Positions 1 to 7,476 of a DNA stretch of 64,000 nucleotides are shown piece by piece. The stretch is from a virus. The notes beneath the pieces were generated by a model. The model made no database searches. It saw only the letters and a list, made by a program, of their open reading frames with translations, and was not told the DNA's origin. The translations under genes and the position numbers were made by a program. The stretch's first letter is position 1, and each line of letters opens with the position of its first letter. Location: positions 1 to 64,000 of IMG/VR virus record IMGVR_UViG_3300047550_002546; one strand, 5' to 3'.

Positions 1-1658
1 GTTTAGCAACAAAGCCGAAAAACACCGCAGAGGCTGATGAAAAGATCGCGTCTCAAAAAATGGCCTCCGACTTTCTTCAGGAGTCCAGAGATGAAAAAGA
101 ACAAGCGAAAAGAAAAGAGCGAGTGAGTCAATGGAGAAGCGGCTTCACTGGATCTCCAAAGGAGAATAACGCATCCGGAGATATCGCTCGCCACGACTGG
201 GAAAAGGCACTGCAAAACGGAGTATCCCCAAAACGACTTTCCGAGATGGTCGATAGTGCCGTTCAGGCTGGCGCTCTCGACGCTGGCGTTGGAAAGCATC
301 TAAAGTCTCGGTTTTCTATCGAAGATCAGTACCCGAGCCTGAAGGGGTTCTCGGATCACCAAAATCTCAAGCCCATGTACGCCCCAAGCGACGAAAAGAC
401 CAAGGCGGGCGAGGAGTACCGCACCGCACTTGCCGGAGCCGGTAAATTCCACGCATCCAGAGTTGCGGCAGCGGAAGCAGGCGTTAAGGCTGGTCACACA
501 CTCGACGAAATGCTGCAAGACCTGAAGGACGAAGGCGTCCACGAATTCGACGCGAAGCGGATCATCGGAGACGCATTCAACAAGGCCGGAAAGCCAGTAA
601 CTCGAAGCGACCAGCCGAAGCCGAGGCCATCCGACGATGACTGGAAACCAGAGAACCACGTCAAGATCGCAGCGGATGACATCAGCAAACTACGAAAGCA
701 AGACGTTCACCGACTCATGGAGAACGCCACGGGCGACCGCCGCGCCAAGATGGCCGACTACATCCGGCAGAACCGCCCAGAACTCGCAGGAGAGGTTCAG
801 GACTCGCTTGACGACTTGGGTGGAGATTCATCCGCATCTAAGGACTCCCCGTCTGTGTACGAGATTCGAGTGAAAGGCCAAGACGGAAACCCGACAACTA
901 AACATGCTGTGGCAATGCGAGGTAAGCCGGGTTTTGGAGATAGCGTATTTAACTCGCGAGAGGAAGCCGAATCTCACATCAAAAAGACGGGCGAGATAAA
1001 CAGACTTAATGCTGAATATCAGGCTAAACAAGACGTGATTCGTAAAACGGAACAGGAAAAGGAACACGCCGAAAAGACGGAGCGTGAAAGCATCGACGGG
1101 TTTGCCAACGACAGGTCACCAAGAGACAAGGCCAATATCATCAAGACACTGAATGCGAAAGCGTCATTCGATGGTAAGGTTATGTCGGTTAAAGATAAAG
1201 TAAGGGATCTTGTCGCGAATGGAGAATCGCTGTCGGCTGACGAGGAAAACAAAATCAAGCCTATGACGCGAACTCAATTCAACAGGGCGGATGGTCGCGA
1301 ACAGGACGCCCACGAAAAAAGAATGCGTGAAGGCGGCAAGAAAACCGTGTATCGCATTGGCGGGTATGATCTCGGGAAGACTGCATACGACTACGCCAAG
1401 CATCTGCTCTCGCAAGGAAAGAAAGAGTTCTCCCGCCGCGCACCACACGAAGAACTAATCCATCATCTCCACGAAGCAATGAACCACGACGGAAAATGCT
1501 GCTACGAAAAAGAGGAAGGGGAAGACGACATCGCGGATCACGTTCCAGCCGATCACCGCCACATGGACAAATCCGTCCACGAACTCTGCCGACATCTCGG
1601 AGCATCGCACCCGGAATTGCAGGCGGCATACGAAAACTACACCGCCGCAGTAGAATAG
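1..1658 (+). CDS. Carboxy-terminal part of a large unknown protein (5' cut by window edge)
   Basis: The frame is open from the first bases of the window, upstream of the first ATG at 60, so this is most likely the end of a longer gene. The visible 550 or so residues are very charged and helical, with Lys/Glu/Arg-rich stretches and a His/Cys-rich end (HH, CCYEKEE, HRHMD). I do not recognise the family. A long soluble phage protein of this kind could be an internal virion or polyprotein-like component, but nothing in the sequence proves this. A promoter/operator element follows directly after its stop. Confidence 0.8.
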   Translation, partial: LATKPKNTAEADEKIASQKMASDFLQESRDEKEQAKRKERVSQWRSGFTGSPKENNASGDIARHDWEKALQNGVSPKRLSEMVDSAVQAGALDAGVGKHLKSRFSIEDQYPSLKGFSDHQNLKPMYAPSDEKTKAGEEYRTALAGAGKFHASRVAAAEAGVKAGHTLDEMLQDLKDEGVHEFDAKRIIGDAFNKAGKPVTRSDQPKPRPSDDDWKPENHVKIAADDISKLRKQDVHRLMENATGDRRAKMADYIRQNRPELAGEVQDSLDDLGGDSSASKDSPSVYEIRVKGQDGNPTTKHAVAMRGKPGFGDSVFNSREEAESHIKKTGEINRLNAEYQAKQDVIRKTEQEKEHAEKTERESIDGFANDRSPRDKANIIKTLNAKASFDGKVMSVKDKVRDLVANGESLSADEENKIKPMTRTQFNRADGREQDAHEKRMREGGKKTVYRIGGYDLGKTAYDYAKHLLSQGKKEFSRRAPHEELIHHLHEAMNHDGKCCYEKEEGEDDIADHVPADHRHMDKSVHELCRHLGASHPELQAAYENYTAAVE

Positions 1659-1691
1659 TTGACATTTCAGCAGAAGTTTCTAACATACTTC
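1659..1691 (+). promoter_or_regulatory. Promoter with 19-bp dyad element (copy 1)
   Basis: TTGACA (1659-1664), 16-nt spacer, TAACAT (1681-1686). The dyad GAAGTT-TCTAACA-TACTTC lies at 1673-1691 and covers the -10 box. It precedes the small-gene run that starts at 1750. This is the copy with the clearest sigma70-type promoter. Confidence 0.75.
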
Positions 1692-1749
1692 CAGTGATAG
1701 AAATCGCCGTCCAATACGGTCGGCGTCTTGCTATTTCGGGAGTTCTGAG

Positions 1750-1923
1750 ATGTTCGAATACTGGTTTTCACGGTGGGTGAACACCGACGACGGCAGCAGG
1801 ATGAGAAATCCGCGTGGCTCCGCGATGTACCCCAAGCACATCATCCGCCAGATGCTGGAATCCGCGTTTAACGCCGGGGCAGCAATGAAAGAGGCGGAAC
1901 TGGCTGCGGGGGCGACGGCATGA
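1750..1923 (+). CDS. Small hypothetical protein (57 aa)
   Basis: The ATG at 1750 opens the first gene behind dyad copy 1. It has aromatic residues near the start (MFEYWFSRW) and an Ala/Glu-rich helical end. Its stop overlaps the next start (ATGA at 1920-1923), which supports it as a real coupled gene. Function unknown. Confidence 0.7.
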   Translation: MFEYWFSRWVNTDDGSRMRNPRGSAMYPKHIIRQMLESAFNAGAAMKEAELAAGATA

Positions 1924-2159
1924 AAGTTGAGAGCCTGATAAAGATCACGATCGGCGAAACCGCCCACGAGATCACGATGGATGAGGCCAGATCCCTGTTC
2001 GCGGAACTCCAGAAGCTGTTCCTGTCTAGCCCGCCAAATGACGGGCTTCGGGACGCGATTCAAGACGCTTTAGGCTACAGGCGATGGCGTCCGTCAGTGA
2101 TCCCGCTTCGCGTCTATCCGGGTACTTTGGAGGCTGCGGAAGATGGGTCACCCGTTTGA
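1920..2159 (+). CDS. Hypothetical protein (79 aa)
   Basis: Coupled to the previous gene by ATGA and overlapping the next by 17 nt. The first half (MKVESLIKITIGETAHEITMD) alternates hydrophobic residues like a short beta-sheet followed by a helix (EARSLFAELQKLF). No family recognised. Confidence 0.7.
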   Translation: MKVESLIKITIGETAHEITMDEARSLFAELQKLFLSSPPNDGLRDAIQDALGYRRWRPSVIPLRVYPGTLEAAEDGSPV

Positions 2160-2379
2160 AGAACACAAACCGCATTGTGGTCGTACAAATGCAGTTGTGC
2201 GGCAATGCCAGAAAACAAAGGAATACTGCACCGCCACGAACCCACGCGGCGGGCAGTGTGATTGCGAGTTTGTCCAGTTGAACGGCGCGAAAAGCTGGTC
2301 TTGCGTCGCAAAGTGGGGGCTGTTGATGAATGTGCTCTACGCACTGACAGGAAAACGAAGTACGGAGTTGATGCAATGA
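2143..2379 (+). CDS. Small Cys-rich protein, possible zinc binder (78 aa)
   Basis: The start at 2143 has GGAGG about ten bases upstream. There are Cys residues at roughly 13, 22, 28, 39, 41 and 53, plus early His residues, enough for a metal site, though not a standard zinc-ribbon spacing. It ends inside the start region of the cysteine peptidase gene (ATGATG). Function unknown. Confidence 0.6.
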   Translation: MGHPFEEHKPHCGRTNAVVRQCQKTKEYCTATNPRGGQCDCEFVQLNGAKSWSCVAKWGLLMNVLYALTGKRSTELMQ

Positions 2380-2705
2380 TGTTGGTGAAGCAAGTCGGCC
2401 CCACAACCTGCGGCCAAGCCTGTCTGGCGATGATCCACGGAGTCTCACTGGACGAGGCTATTCGTTACGTTGGTCACACCGGCGAGATCAGCGATATCGA
2501 TATGTTCACGATGAGCGGCACCGACTCCGGATTCGTTGACGGCCCGCCATCACCGGACATCGTGGCAATCCAGAAGCATCGCGACCCCAGCGGAGATCGT
2601 GAGCACTGGACAGTTAGTTTCAGGGGACAGCTTTTGGACCCGGCAGAGATCGGGGAAAAGATCTGGCCTGTCTACAAGCATTTTGCGGTCGATTGGATGT
2701 GCTGA
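2376..2705 (+). CDS. Papain-like (C39-like) cysteine peptidase
   Basis: From the start at 2376 the protein has 109 residues. Its beginning, QVGPTTCGQACLAMI, is the hallmark of C39-type and related papain-fold peptidases: Q6 for the oxyanion hole and C12 as nucleophile. REHWTVSF supplies the catalytic His (H77) and LLDP the Asp (D88), in the order C-H-D expected for the fold. The open frame runs further upstream, but the start after GGAG (2363-2367) agrees with the overlap with the previous gene. It is single-domain, with no transporter or cell-wall binding part. Processing of a virion or host protein is possible; the substrate is unknown. Confidence 0.8.
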   Translation: MMLVKQVGPTTCGQACLAMIHGVSLDEAIRYVGHTGEISDIDMFTMSGTDSGFVDGPPSPDIVAIQKHRDPSGDREHWTVSFRGQLLDPAEIGEKIWPVYKHFAVDWMC

Positions 2706-2706
2706 C

Positions 2707-2922
2707 GTGATCGAGGCTGACAGGGAAACAGAAGAACTCATCGACAAGTTTTGCATCAGATTAGACCAGTCCTGCCGAGAACGAGAGGGGCGACATGCTG
2801 ACAGCAGAATGCAAGCACGGCCACAGCTTCGATGCCAGAGGTCGATGCGACTGCGGGATGACGGAGGCGGAATACCATCTCAGCGACCGCAAGCCGCCAT
2901 GCGTGCAAACCGTCCCGGATAA
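2707..2922 (+). CDS. Doubtful short frame (GTG start)
   Basis: The GTG directly after the peptidase stop opens a 71-codon frame. The first 30 residues are acidic/helical and gene-like; the rest is Arg-rich and overlaps the better gene at 2795. It may be a coupled small gene or chance. It is listed because the 89 nt before 2795 would otherwise be empty in a very compact region. Confidence 0.25.
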   Translation: MIEADRETEELIDKFCIRLDQSCREREGRHADSRMQARPQLRCQRSMRLRDDGGGIPSQRPQAAMRANRPG

Positions 2923-2989
2923 CCACAGATCCCGGCAGAACTACTACGGTGTTTTCACGCTGTTTCACTCCCGCAACAGGGTTCGATGA
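2795..2989 (+). CDS. Small zinc-ribbon-like protein (64 aa)
   Basis: GAGAGGGG just upstream of the ATG is a good ribosome site. The amino end reads CKHGHSFDARGRCDCG: a Cys/His pair followed by CxC, typical of short phage zinc knuckles. It ends in an ATGA-type overlap with the next gene. DNA or protein binding is likely; partner unknown. Confidence 0.65.
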   Translation: MLTAECKHGHSFDARGRCDCGMTEAEYHLSDRKPPCVQTVPDNHRSRQNYYGVFTLFHSRNRVR

Positions 2990-3216
2990 TGGGCGAGATA
3001 TTCATTTGCGACGGATGCGGGAGAGACACAACGTCAACCAAGAGACTTTGCAGCCGATGCACGGGGCTGTCATCGAATAGCTACGACAATCGCGGCCTGA
3101 TCGGTCGCAAGTCGCCATCAATTGACGAATCGCGGCGAAACATCATTCGGGAATTAGTCCAGCGGTCTGAATCCACTGGATGGGCATATGACGACGGTGA
3201 CGAGGGAGACGAGTAG
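2986..3216 (+). CDS. Small zinc-ribbon protein (76 aa)
   Basis: CDGCGRDTTSTKRLCSRC gives a CxxC-CxxC ribbon within the first 30 residues, followed by a basic patch and an acidic tail (DDGDEGDE). Two ATGs in a row (2986, 2989) are both possible starts. Possibly a nucleic-acid or polymerase-binding factor. Confidence 0.7.
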   Translation: MMGEIFICDGCGRDTTSTKRLCSRCTGLSSNSYDNRGLIGRKSPSIDESRRNIIRELVQRSESTGWAYDDGDEGDE

Positions 3217-3218
3217 GC

Positions 3219-3404
3219 ATGTTTGACCTGACAACGATTCAACTGCGAAACGTGCGAGAACGAGCGCAGGCGGATATCAGAAACGCCATTGGCCGGAACG
3301 ATTTTTACGTGGGGACGCCAAGCGTCATCAACGCGCTGAAGATCGCGGCGAAGCAGTGCGACCAAACCCCGGTTGAGGTCTTGGACTACTGGAGCAAGCG
3401 ATGA
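3219..3404 (+). CDS. Hypothetical protein (61 aa)
   Basis: It has a ribosome site (GAGGGAGA) and a normal helical composition: an amphipathic Arg/Glu segment, then a compact alpha stretch ending DYWSKR. It is coupled to the next gene by ATGA. No family recognised. Confidence 0.65.
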   Translation: MFDLTTIQLRNVRERAQADIRNAIGRNDFYVGTPSVINALKIAAKQCDQTPVEVLDYWSKR

Positions 3405-3604
3405 CGGAACAAGCCAGTCCACTGAGCACGCCAATAACGCTACATCAAGCCATTATTTACGAAATCGGCGGATCGTGGTGGGCGTCATGGGTTGGATATC
3501 CACCGCTGCAAAGGATCGTCAGTAAATACTTTGCGTGGAAAGCATCTCGCAAGCTTGCACGTTACAAGTGGCTCTTGGGAACACCACGGGAGGCAAGGCG
3601 ATGA
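3401..3604 (+). CDS. Hypothetical protein (67 aa)
   Basis: Translation is coupled to the gene before (ATGA overlap). Rich in Trp/Tyr in the middle (GGSWWASWVGYPP), then basic. The residues look globular, not membrane-spanning. Function unknown. Confidence 0.6.
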   Translation: MTEQASPLSTPITLHQAIIYEIGGSWWASWVGYPPLQRIVSKYFAWKASRKLARYKWLLGTPREARR

Positions 3605-3626
3605 TGAAGCAACTCGCGGAGGAGCG

Positions 3627-3692
3627 ATGAACACCAGTCAGGCTATCGCTATTTCCGATAACACGTTGACAAAGTATTTGCGGGGCCGATAA
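3627..3692 (+). CDS. Possible 21-residue leader peptide
   Basis: A strong ribosome site (GGAGGAG) precedes an ATG at 3627. The frame ends TAATG with the next gene start at 3692. The peptide reads MNTSQAIAISDNTLTKYLRGR, here quoted in two parts: MNTSQAIAIS then DNTLTKYLRGR. It could serve only to couple translation. A still shorter frame (3601-3630) sits just before it. Confidence 0.35.
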   Translation: MNTSQAIAISDNTLTKYLRGR

Positions 3693-4231
3693 TGTCAGAA
3701 ACCGACGAAAACGAACCCTCTTCTGCTCGCCCGAATGAGGGGTTGGGAAGCGATCCGCTTCATGGCTTACTTCTTGACCCAAACAAGGTTAGGTCGGACA
3801 TCCGGATGCTGGCCCACGCCTTCAAGGGGAAAGGCCCGCCGTCGCATCACATTGAGGAGATCTGGAATCGGTTGATGCTCCACCTGCGGACCGATGCTGT
3901 CCGTGAGATCGACCCGGAAACCGGGATGAACATCGTCAACGAGAAGATGGGGGCGGACATCTCGATCAAGGCTGCTGGCATGCTTGGCCGCTTCCTTGAG
4001 ATGTTCGTGAAGGACGAGCAATTGGCGCTGGGGATGATGGAAAAGGAAGCCGCCAAGAGCACGACGATCAACATTGGCGCCATCGGTTCGATTTCGATGG
4101 GGCAGGAGCCACTGACGCCAACTGACGCCAAACTACAGGCGGAGGACATCTTGCAGCGGGTGTTGAGCCGGACGAAGCAGCCGGAGCCGGTGCGGGTTGA
4201 GAATAAATTGGACGATCTGAGTTCTATCTGA
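3692..4231 (+). CDS. Hypothetical helical protein, small-terminase candidate (179 aa)
   Basis: This acidic/helical protein has a central region (about 30-110) rich in amphipathic helices and a Gly/Ile-rich segment (NIGAIGSISMG) before a second helix. Size and composition would suit an oligomeric DNA-packaging subunit, but I see no clear HTH and it lies 8 kb from the large terminase, so this is a weak guess. Confidence 0.65.
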   Translation: MSETDENEPSSARPNEGLGSDPLHGLLLDPNKVRSDIRMLAHAFKGKGPPSHHIEEIWNRLMLHLRTDAVREIDPETGMNIVNEKMGADISIKAAGMLGRFLEMFVKDEQLALGMMEKEAAKSTTINIGAIGSISMGQEPLTPTDAKLQAEDILQRVLSRTKQPEPVRVENKLDDLSSI

Positions 4232-4241
4232 GGGGAGCTAG

Positions 4242-4499
4242 ATGGCGATCAGCGACTTTTTCAACGGAGAGCGTGCCGGTCGATCTACGGCGCAGCGAGC
4301 GAAAGCAAGCCTGTTTTCACACTCCTGCGACGTGATCGCACATATTGTCGACGCGGTGATTGAACTGGTGCCGCATGTTGTTACGTTCACTGTTGTCATG
4401 ATTGTTGTGGCCACGCTTCCCGTATCGGTCCCGGCTATCGCGTTTCTGAGACGCGGGCGGGATCGTGCGGAAGTCTCAAAAAACACGAAAGCCGATTGA
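4242..4499 (+). CDS. Small membrane protein (85 aa, one or two helices)
   Basis: GGGGAG precedes the ATG. Residues about 27-68 form a long hydrophobic stretch (VVTFTVVMIVVATLPVSVPAI), enough for one long or two short membrane segments, flanked by basic ends. A holin or anti-holin role is possible from shape alone; no lysin is adjacent. Confidence 0.6.
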   Translation: MAISDFFNGERAGRSTAQRAKASLFSHSCDVIAHIVDAVIELVPHVVTFTVVMIVVATLPVSVPAIAFLRRGRDRAEVSKNTKAD

Positions 4500-4529
4500 T
4501 ATGTGGAAGTTGAGGCGCAGTCCGGAGCA

Positions 4530-4838
4530 ATGACAGCCCTGTCCGTGGCGATTTCCCGCCGACTTGGCGTCCGTCTGTCGGACCATCAAGCATGGGAAAG
4601 CCAAATGAGGGCGATCGCCGAGTTCGGCACCCATCTTCCGTCTGCTCGATGGGCGAGGCTGGCAATGGCCATTGAGAAATGCGTTCCCCACCTTCAGGAA
4701 GAACTGCGGGAACTGGAGGCGTGGGTAGAGAAGGCGCAGTCATGCGACAACCCGCAAATGGGCAGCTACTGCGACGACTCGGTGTCTCAAAACACGGGGT
4801 TGAAAGAAACCGCCGATTCGTGCAATGCGAACGCCTGA
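4530..4838 (+). CDS. Hypothetical protein (102 aa)
   Basis: The frame can start at GTG 4503, but the ATG at 4530 has GGAG at the right distance. The body is helical (RWARLAMAIEKCVPHLQEELRELEAWVEKA), here interrupted only by single prolines, and the end is Asn/Ser/Cys-rich. Function unknown. Confidence 0.6.
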   Translation: MTALSVAISRRLGVRLSDHQAWESQMRAIAEFGTHLPSARWARLAMAIEKCVPHLQEELRELEAWVEKAQSCDNPQMGSYCDDSVSQNTGLKETADSCNANA

Positions 4839-4869
4839 AACGCCTTGCGTCAAAACTGCGAAATAACGC

Positions 4870-4888
4870 TAATTCCGGGAATTATCTA
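4870..4888. repeat. 19-bp repeated palindrome, copy A
   Basis: TAATTCCGGGAATTATCTA. It matches the copy at 9784-9802 in 18 of 19 bases and has a perfect AATTC/GAATT dyad. Here it ends on the A of the ATG of the gene at 4888, so a bound protein could cover the start of translation or a promoter. Confidence 0.6.
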
Positions 4889-5229
4889 TGGCTCGAAAAC
4901 TCGATTCAACGATCACCGTCACCTTGAGCTTCCCGGCGTTGCTGTCGATGCTGGCTTCGATTCGTGGCGGCGGACTCGCCCGGATCAACGGAGACCTTCC
5001 GTATCCACCCGACGGGGCGAAGCAAATCATTCTCCCGAAGATCGACATCGGTATCCCGCTCCCGGAAGGCTGCGAGGTCGTTTCGGCGAGCAGCAATGGC
5101 GACTACGTCAATGTAACGCTCTGGCATGAATCGTTTGCGGGAAATCACCGACAAATACCACTTACTGCGATTCGGCTGCTGTGCATTGACGTACAACGAC
5201 AGCGAGCCATCCCGGCGAGAATTACTTGA
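4888..5229 (+). CDS. Hypothetical protein (113 aa)
   Basis: The start lies at the edge of the repeated palindrome. The protein alternates beta-like segments (STITVTLSF, KQIILPKIDIGIP, YVNVTLWHESF) and looks like a small all-beta domain. No family recognised. Confidence 0.65.
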   Translation: MARKLDSTITVTLSFPALLSMLASIRGGGLARINGDLPYPPDGAKQIILPKIDIGIPLPEGCEVVSASSNGDYVNVTLWHESFAGNHRQIPLTAIRLLCIDVQRQRAIPARIT

Positions 5230-5259
5230 TGGATTGGAACGAACTTACCCAACTTCGAC

Positions 5260-5288
5260 TTGATTTGTGGAAGTTTCTGGTAAAATGC
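5260..5288 (+). promoter_or_regulatory. Promoter with dyad element (copy 2)
   Basis: The dyad is at 5270-5288: GAAGTT-TCTGGTA-AAATGC (left half perfect, right half 4 of 6). TAAAAT (5281-5286) is a good -10; TTGATT (5260-5265) is a possible -35 with a short 15-nt spacer. It lies 34 nt ahead of the gene at 5323. Confidence 0.6.
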
Positions 5289-5322
5289 CATCAAGATAGC
5301 GTCATTCGGGGGATGAAAAATA

Positions 5323-5922
5323 ATGGCTGACGTGAGTTCAATCCAAGTCAACATCGACGAGCACTACAAGCAATGCGTGATGGCGTTACAGCAGATCGCA
5401 CAACTCGCGGATACGGGAAGCAAAGCCCACAAGGAACGATTCTGCCCGAACGCAGAAGGCGATGGAATCGCCAATGGATGGCGCGTCGCTGAGGCGATGC
5501 GAGAGATCGCAAACGATGTTGTCGGTAGCATCAGCCTGCCTCGATCATTGTTTTGCGTGTACGACCGTGTTCGAGTGAAAGCCGGTCGCGATGCTGGCCA
5601 TTACGGGACAGTCACGCACGTCGGAGGGGATGACGGAACTTACTACGGCGTGAAACTGGACTGCCACGACAAGGAAATCGGATACAGCGAGTATGAATTG
5701 GAATATGCGAGGCTGGATGAACCAGCATGGGTGACGCGATTCGCAAAAGGAAATGCTGCGACCAGTCCGTTCACCGCAAAGGAAATCGCCGATCAGGTTC
5801 GAGAAATGCTGGTGTATAAGCGGGCTATGGAGTCGATGGCGCGTCAGTTCATTCATCCGAAAATGACGGCAATTGAGATGGCGGAAATGCAATTACGAGA
5901 CAGCGGTACAGGCGAGGGTTGA
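5323..5922 (+). CDS. KOW-like domain protein (199 aa)
   Basis: The middle (about 77-130) reads YDRVRVKAGRDAGHYGTVTHV followed by YYGVKLD and YELEYA: a KOW/SH3-like barrel with the Gly-x-Gly turn used by ribosomal and NusG-type factors to hold RNA or protein. Helical segments lie on both sides. A role with host ribosomes or polymerase is inference. It is the first gene after dyad copy 2. Confidence 0.75.
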   Translation: MADVSSIQVNIDEHYKQCVMALQQIAQLADTGSKAHKERFCPNAEGDGIANGWRVAEAMREIANDVVGSISLPRSLFCVYDRVRVKAGRDAGHYGTVTHVGGDDGTYYGVKLDCHDKEIGYSEYELEYARLDEPAWVTRFAKGNAATSPFTAKEIADQVREMLVYKRAMESMARQFIHPKMTAIEMAEMQLRDSGTGEG

Positions 5923-5925
5923 GTG

Positions 5926-6198
5926 ATGCGTCCTGAATCCTATTCTGATAAGCCTCTCGAAAGGTGTTGTAGTACCTGTCGATTCTCTCATCTCGTCGCC
6001 TACAAGCTCGATCTGCTGTGCTTTCATGGTGACAAAATCGAGATCACAGGAACGAGCGAATACCCAGTCACCGCGCATCACGTCATGCTGAATGGCAATG
6101 ATGATGTCGGAATGATGGAAGGTGATTCCTACGACAGAATCTGGGGGTCACGGTCAGTTGATGGGGAAGCGGTTTGCGACTTTTGGGAGCCAGAGTGA
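5926..6198 (+). CDS. Cys-rich small protein (90 aa)
   Basis: ERCCSTCRFSHL near the start, CFHGD in the middle and CDFWEPE at the end make a likely zinc site of four or more Cys, a pattern common in small phage proteins. The start at ATG 5926 follows GAGGG. The stop overlaps the RimI-like gene (ATGA). Function unknown. Confidence 0.65.
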   Translation: MRPESYSDKPLERCCSTCRFSHLVAYKLDLLCFHGDKIEITGTSEYPVTAHHVMLNGNDDVGMMEGDSYDRIWGSRSVDGEAVCDFWEPE

Positions 6199-6554
6199 TG
6201 ACAACGAAACAAGTCACCGAGGTTCAGATTCGCTGGATGATTCGTCGAGACATGCCAGAAGTCTTGGAAATCGAGAACCAGTCTTTCGAGTTCCCGTGGA
6301 GCGAGGAAGATTACATTTCGTGCCTGAGCCAGAGAAACTGCATCGGCATGGTCGCGGAGCACGATGAGCGTATCGCTGGCGTGATGCTGTACGAGTTGCT
6401 GAAGTCGAAGCTGCACGTTCTAAACTTCGCCGTCCATCCAGAATTCCAGCGTCAAGGTGCTGGCGGGGCCAAGAAGTGGCAAAAGTCAACTGACACCAGA
6501 TGCACGGCAGAGGCGAGAGCGGTGTGTCGCTCATACGGTGGCCGTTCTCGATAA
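6198..6554 (+). CDS. RimI-like acetyltransferase, amino-terminal piece
   Basis: Residues about 9-90 follow RimI (ribosomal protein S18 alanine N-acetyltransferase, GNAT fold) closely: IRRDMPEVLEIE, FEFPWSEEDY, RNCIGMVAEHDERI, LHVLNFAVHPEFQRQGAG. The last is the start of the acetyl-CoA motif (Q/R-x-x-G-x-A/G). Right after it the family sequence stops and 28 unrelated residues follow. Full RimI needs another 60 or so residues, so the product is probably not an active enzyme of the usual kind. The piece resembles planctomycete RimI as I recall it, which suggests capture of host DNA. It sits in frame and coupled within the operon. Confidence 0.75.
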   Translation: MTTKQVTEVQIRWMIRRDMPEVLEIENQSFEFPWSEEDYISCLSQRNCIGMVAEHDERIAGVMLYELLKSKLHVLNFAVHPEFQRQGAGGAKKWQKSTDTRCTAEARAVCRSYGGRSR

Positions 6555-6675
6555 GACGTATACGCCACTCGCCCTATCTCCCGGAATGACCGTTGAGCAT
6601 CACGCAAACTGCTCTCTGATCGACGATCAGTGCGATTACGAGGAATGCCAGATCGTCAGGGAAGACGCGGGTTGA
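6457..6675 (+). CDS. Overlapping hypothetical frame (start uncertain)
   Basis: From the point where the RimI similarity ends, a second frame opens and runs to 6675. Its end (HHANCSLIDDQCDYEEC) looks like a real protein with paired Cys. Possible starts are GTG 6457 or ATG 6586. It may be the gene into which the RimI fragment was joined. Confidence 0.45.
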   Translation: MLAGPRSGKSQLTPDARQRRERCVAHTVAVLDKTYTPLALSPGMTVEHHANCSLIDDQCDYEECQIVREDAG

Positions 6676-6678
6676 CCA

Positions 6679-6885
6679 ATGAACGGTTACGATCTTGGCA
6701 GTGCGGCGGCAAGGGGAATTCTCGCGTTGATCGTCGGCGCGATGATTTGCGGGGCGGCGATGATGGCCGTTGTGGTTTGGGTCGGAATGTCGATCCTGTC
6801 CCTAGCTTCGCGAACTATCCGGAAACTCCGGAAGGTTCAGCATGTACCGCCAGCCTTCGACGAGCCACATCACAAACGCGGCTGA
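6679..6885 (+). CDS. Small membrane protein (68 aa)
   Basis: Residues 8-45 are strongly hydrophobic (ILALIVGAMICGAAMMAVVVW), giving one or two membrane helices, followed by a basic tail (RTIRKLRKVQH). Its end overlaps the end of the opposing ATP-grasp gene by 84 nt, which is unusual in this window. Function unknown. Confidence 0.55.
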   Translation: MNGYDLGSAAARGILALIVGAMICGAAMMAVVVWVGMSILSLASRTIRKLRKVQHVPPAFDEPHHKRG

Positions 6886-7476
6886 ATCTTCGCCGTACCA
6901 TCCGCAGGCATATGGATGATGGCTTTCGACGAGAGCGATCTGCCCGGTTGAGAGTCGCCCGAAGTCAACGGCACCGCAGAAGCCTTTCGGCCAGTCGATG
7001 TTGAGTTCCGGGGCTGGTTCGAGTTCATCGTCACCGTCATACCATCCAGTTTCGAGAACGCAGCCATCAGCGACGTAGTATCGCCACTCCTGAGTGAACT
7101 CGACGACTTCGGACAGGTAGAGACAGCCCGGCGGATACTCTTGCGAATCTTCGACGATTTTCGCGGGGAACGCCTTGTATCGTTCGGCAGACTTCACGAA
7201 CCAATCGCCAAGGAATCTCGCCCCGCCGGTACGGATTCCCCACCGACGGTGCATCCAGTCATGAAGGAACACCGGGTAGAAATCAGGCGTCGGGTTGTAT
7301 CCCAGACAGTCTTCGCAGTAGTCGACGCTACCGACCGGAGTCTTCCCGATTGTCGTTTCCGGGTTCCCCCAGCCGACTTGATAGCCGAGCTTCCGTGCGC
7401 CTTCGATCGCCTTGACGGCTTCGCGGCTCGATCCGTAGCCAGTCTCAAGCCAGAGTGTCGTCATGTTCAGGTCCAT
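6802..7476 (-). CDS. ATP-grasp protein of the R2K type (DUF4343-like)
   Basis: The carboxy half carries the ATP-grasp pattern of the R2K clade: DWFVKSAERYKAF (nucleotide-binding Lys), LYLSEVVEFTQEWRYYVADG, then AVDFGRL and IALVESHHPYACGWYG with the metal-binding Glu/His region. R2K members occur in phages and mobile elements; they are thought to ligate amino acids or peptides, but substrates are unknown. ATG 7464 is an alternative start. It is the last gene of the - run that begins at 9713. Confidence 0.75.
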   Translation of the reverse strand: MDLNMTTLWLETGYGSSREAVKAIEGARKLGYQVGWGNPETTIGKTPVGSVDYCEDCLGYNPTPDFYPVFLHDWMHRRWGIRTGGARFLGDWFVKSAERYKAFPAKIVEDSQEYPPGCLYLSEVVEFTQEWRYYVADGCVLETGWYDGDDELEPAPELNIDWPKGFCGAVDFGRLSTGQIALVESHHPYACGWYGEDSAAFVMWLVEGWRYMLNLPEFPDSSRS

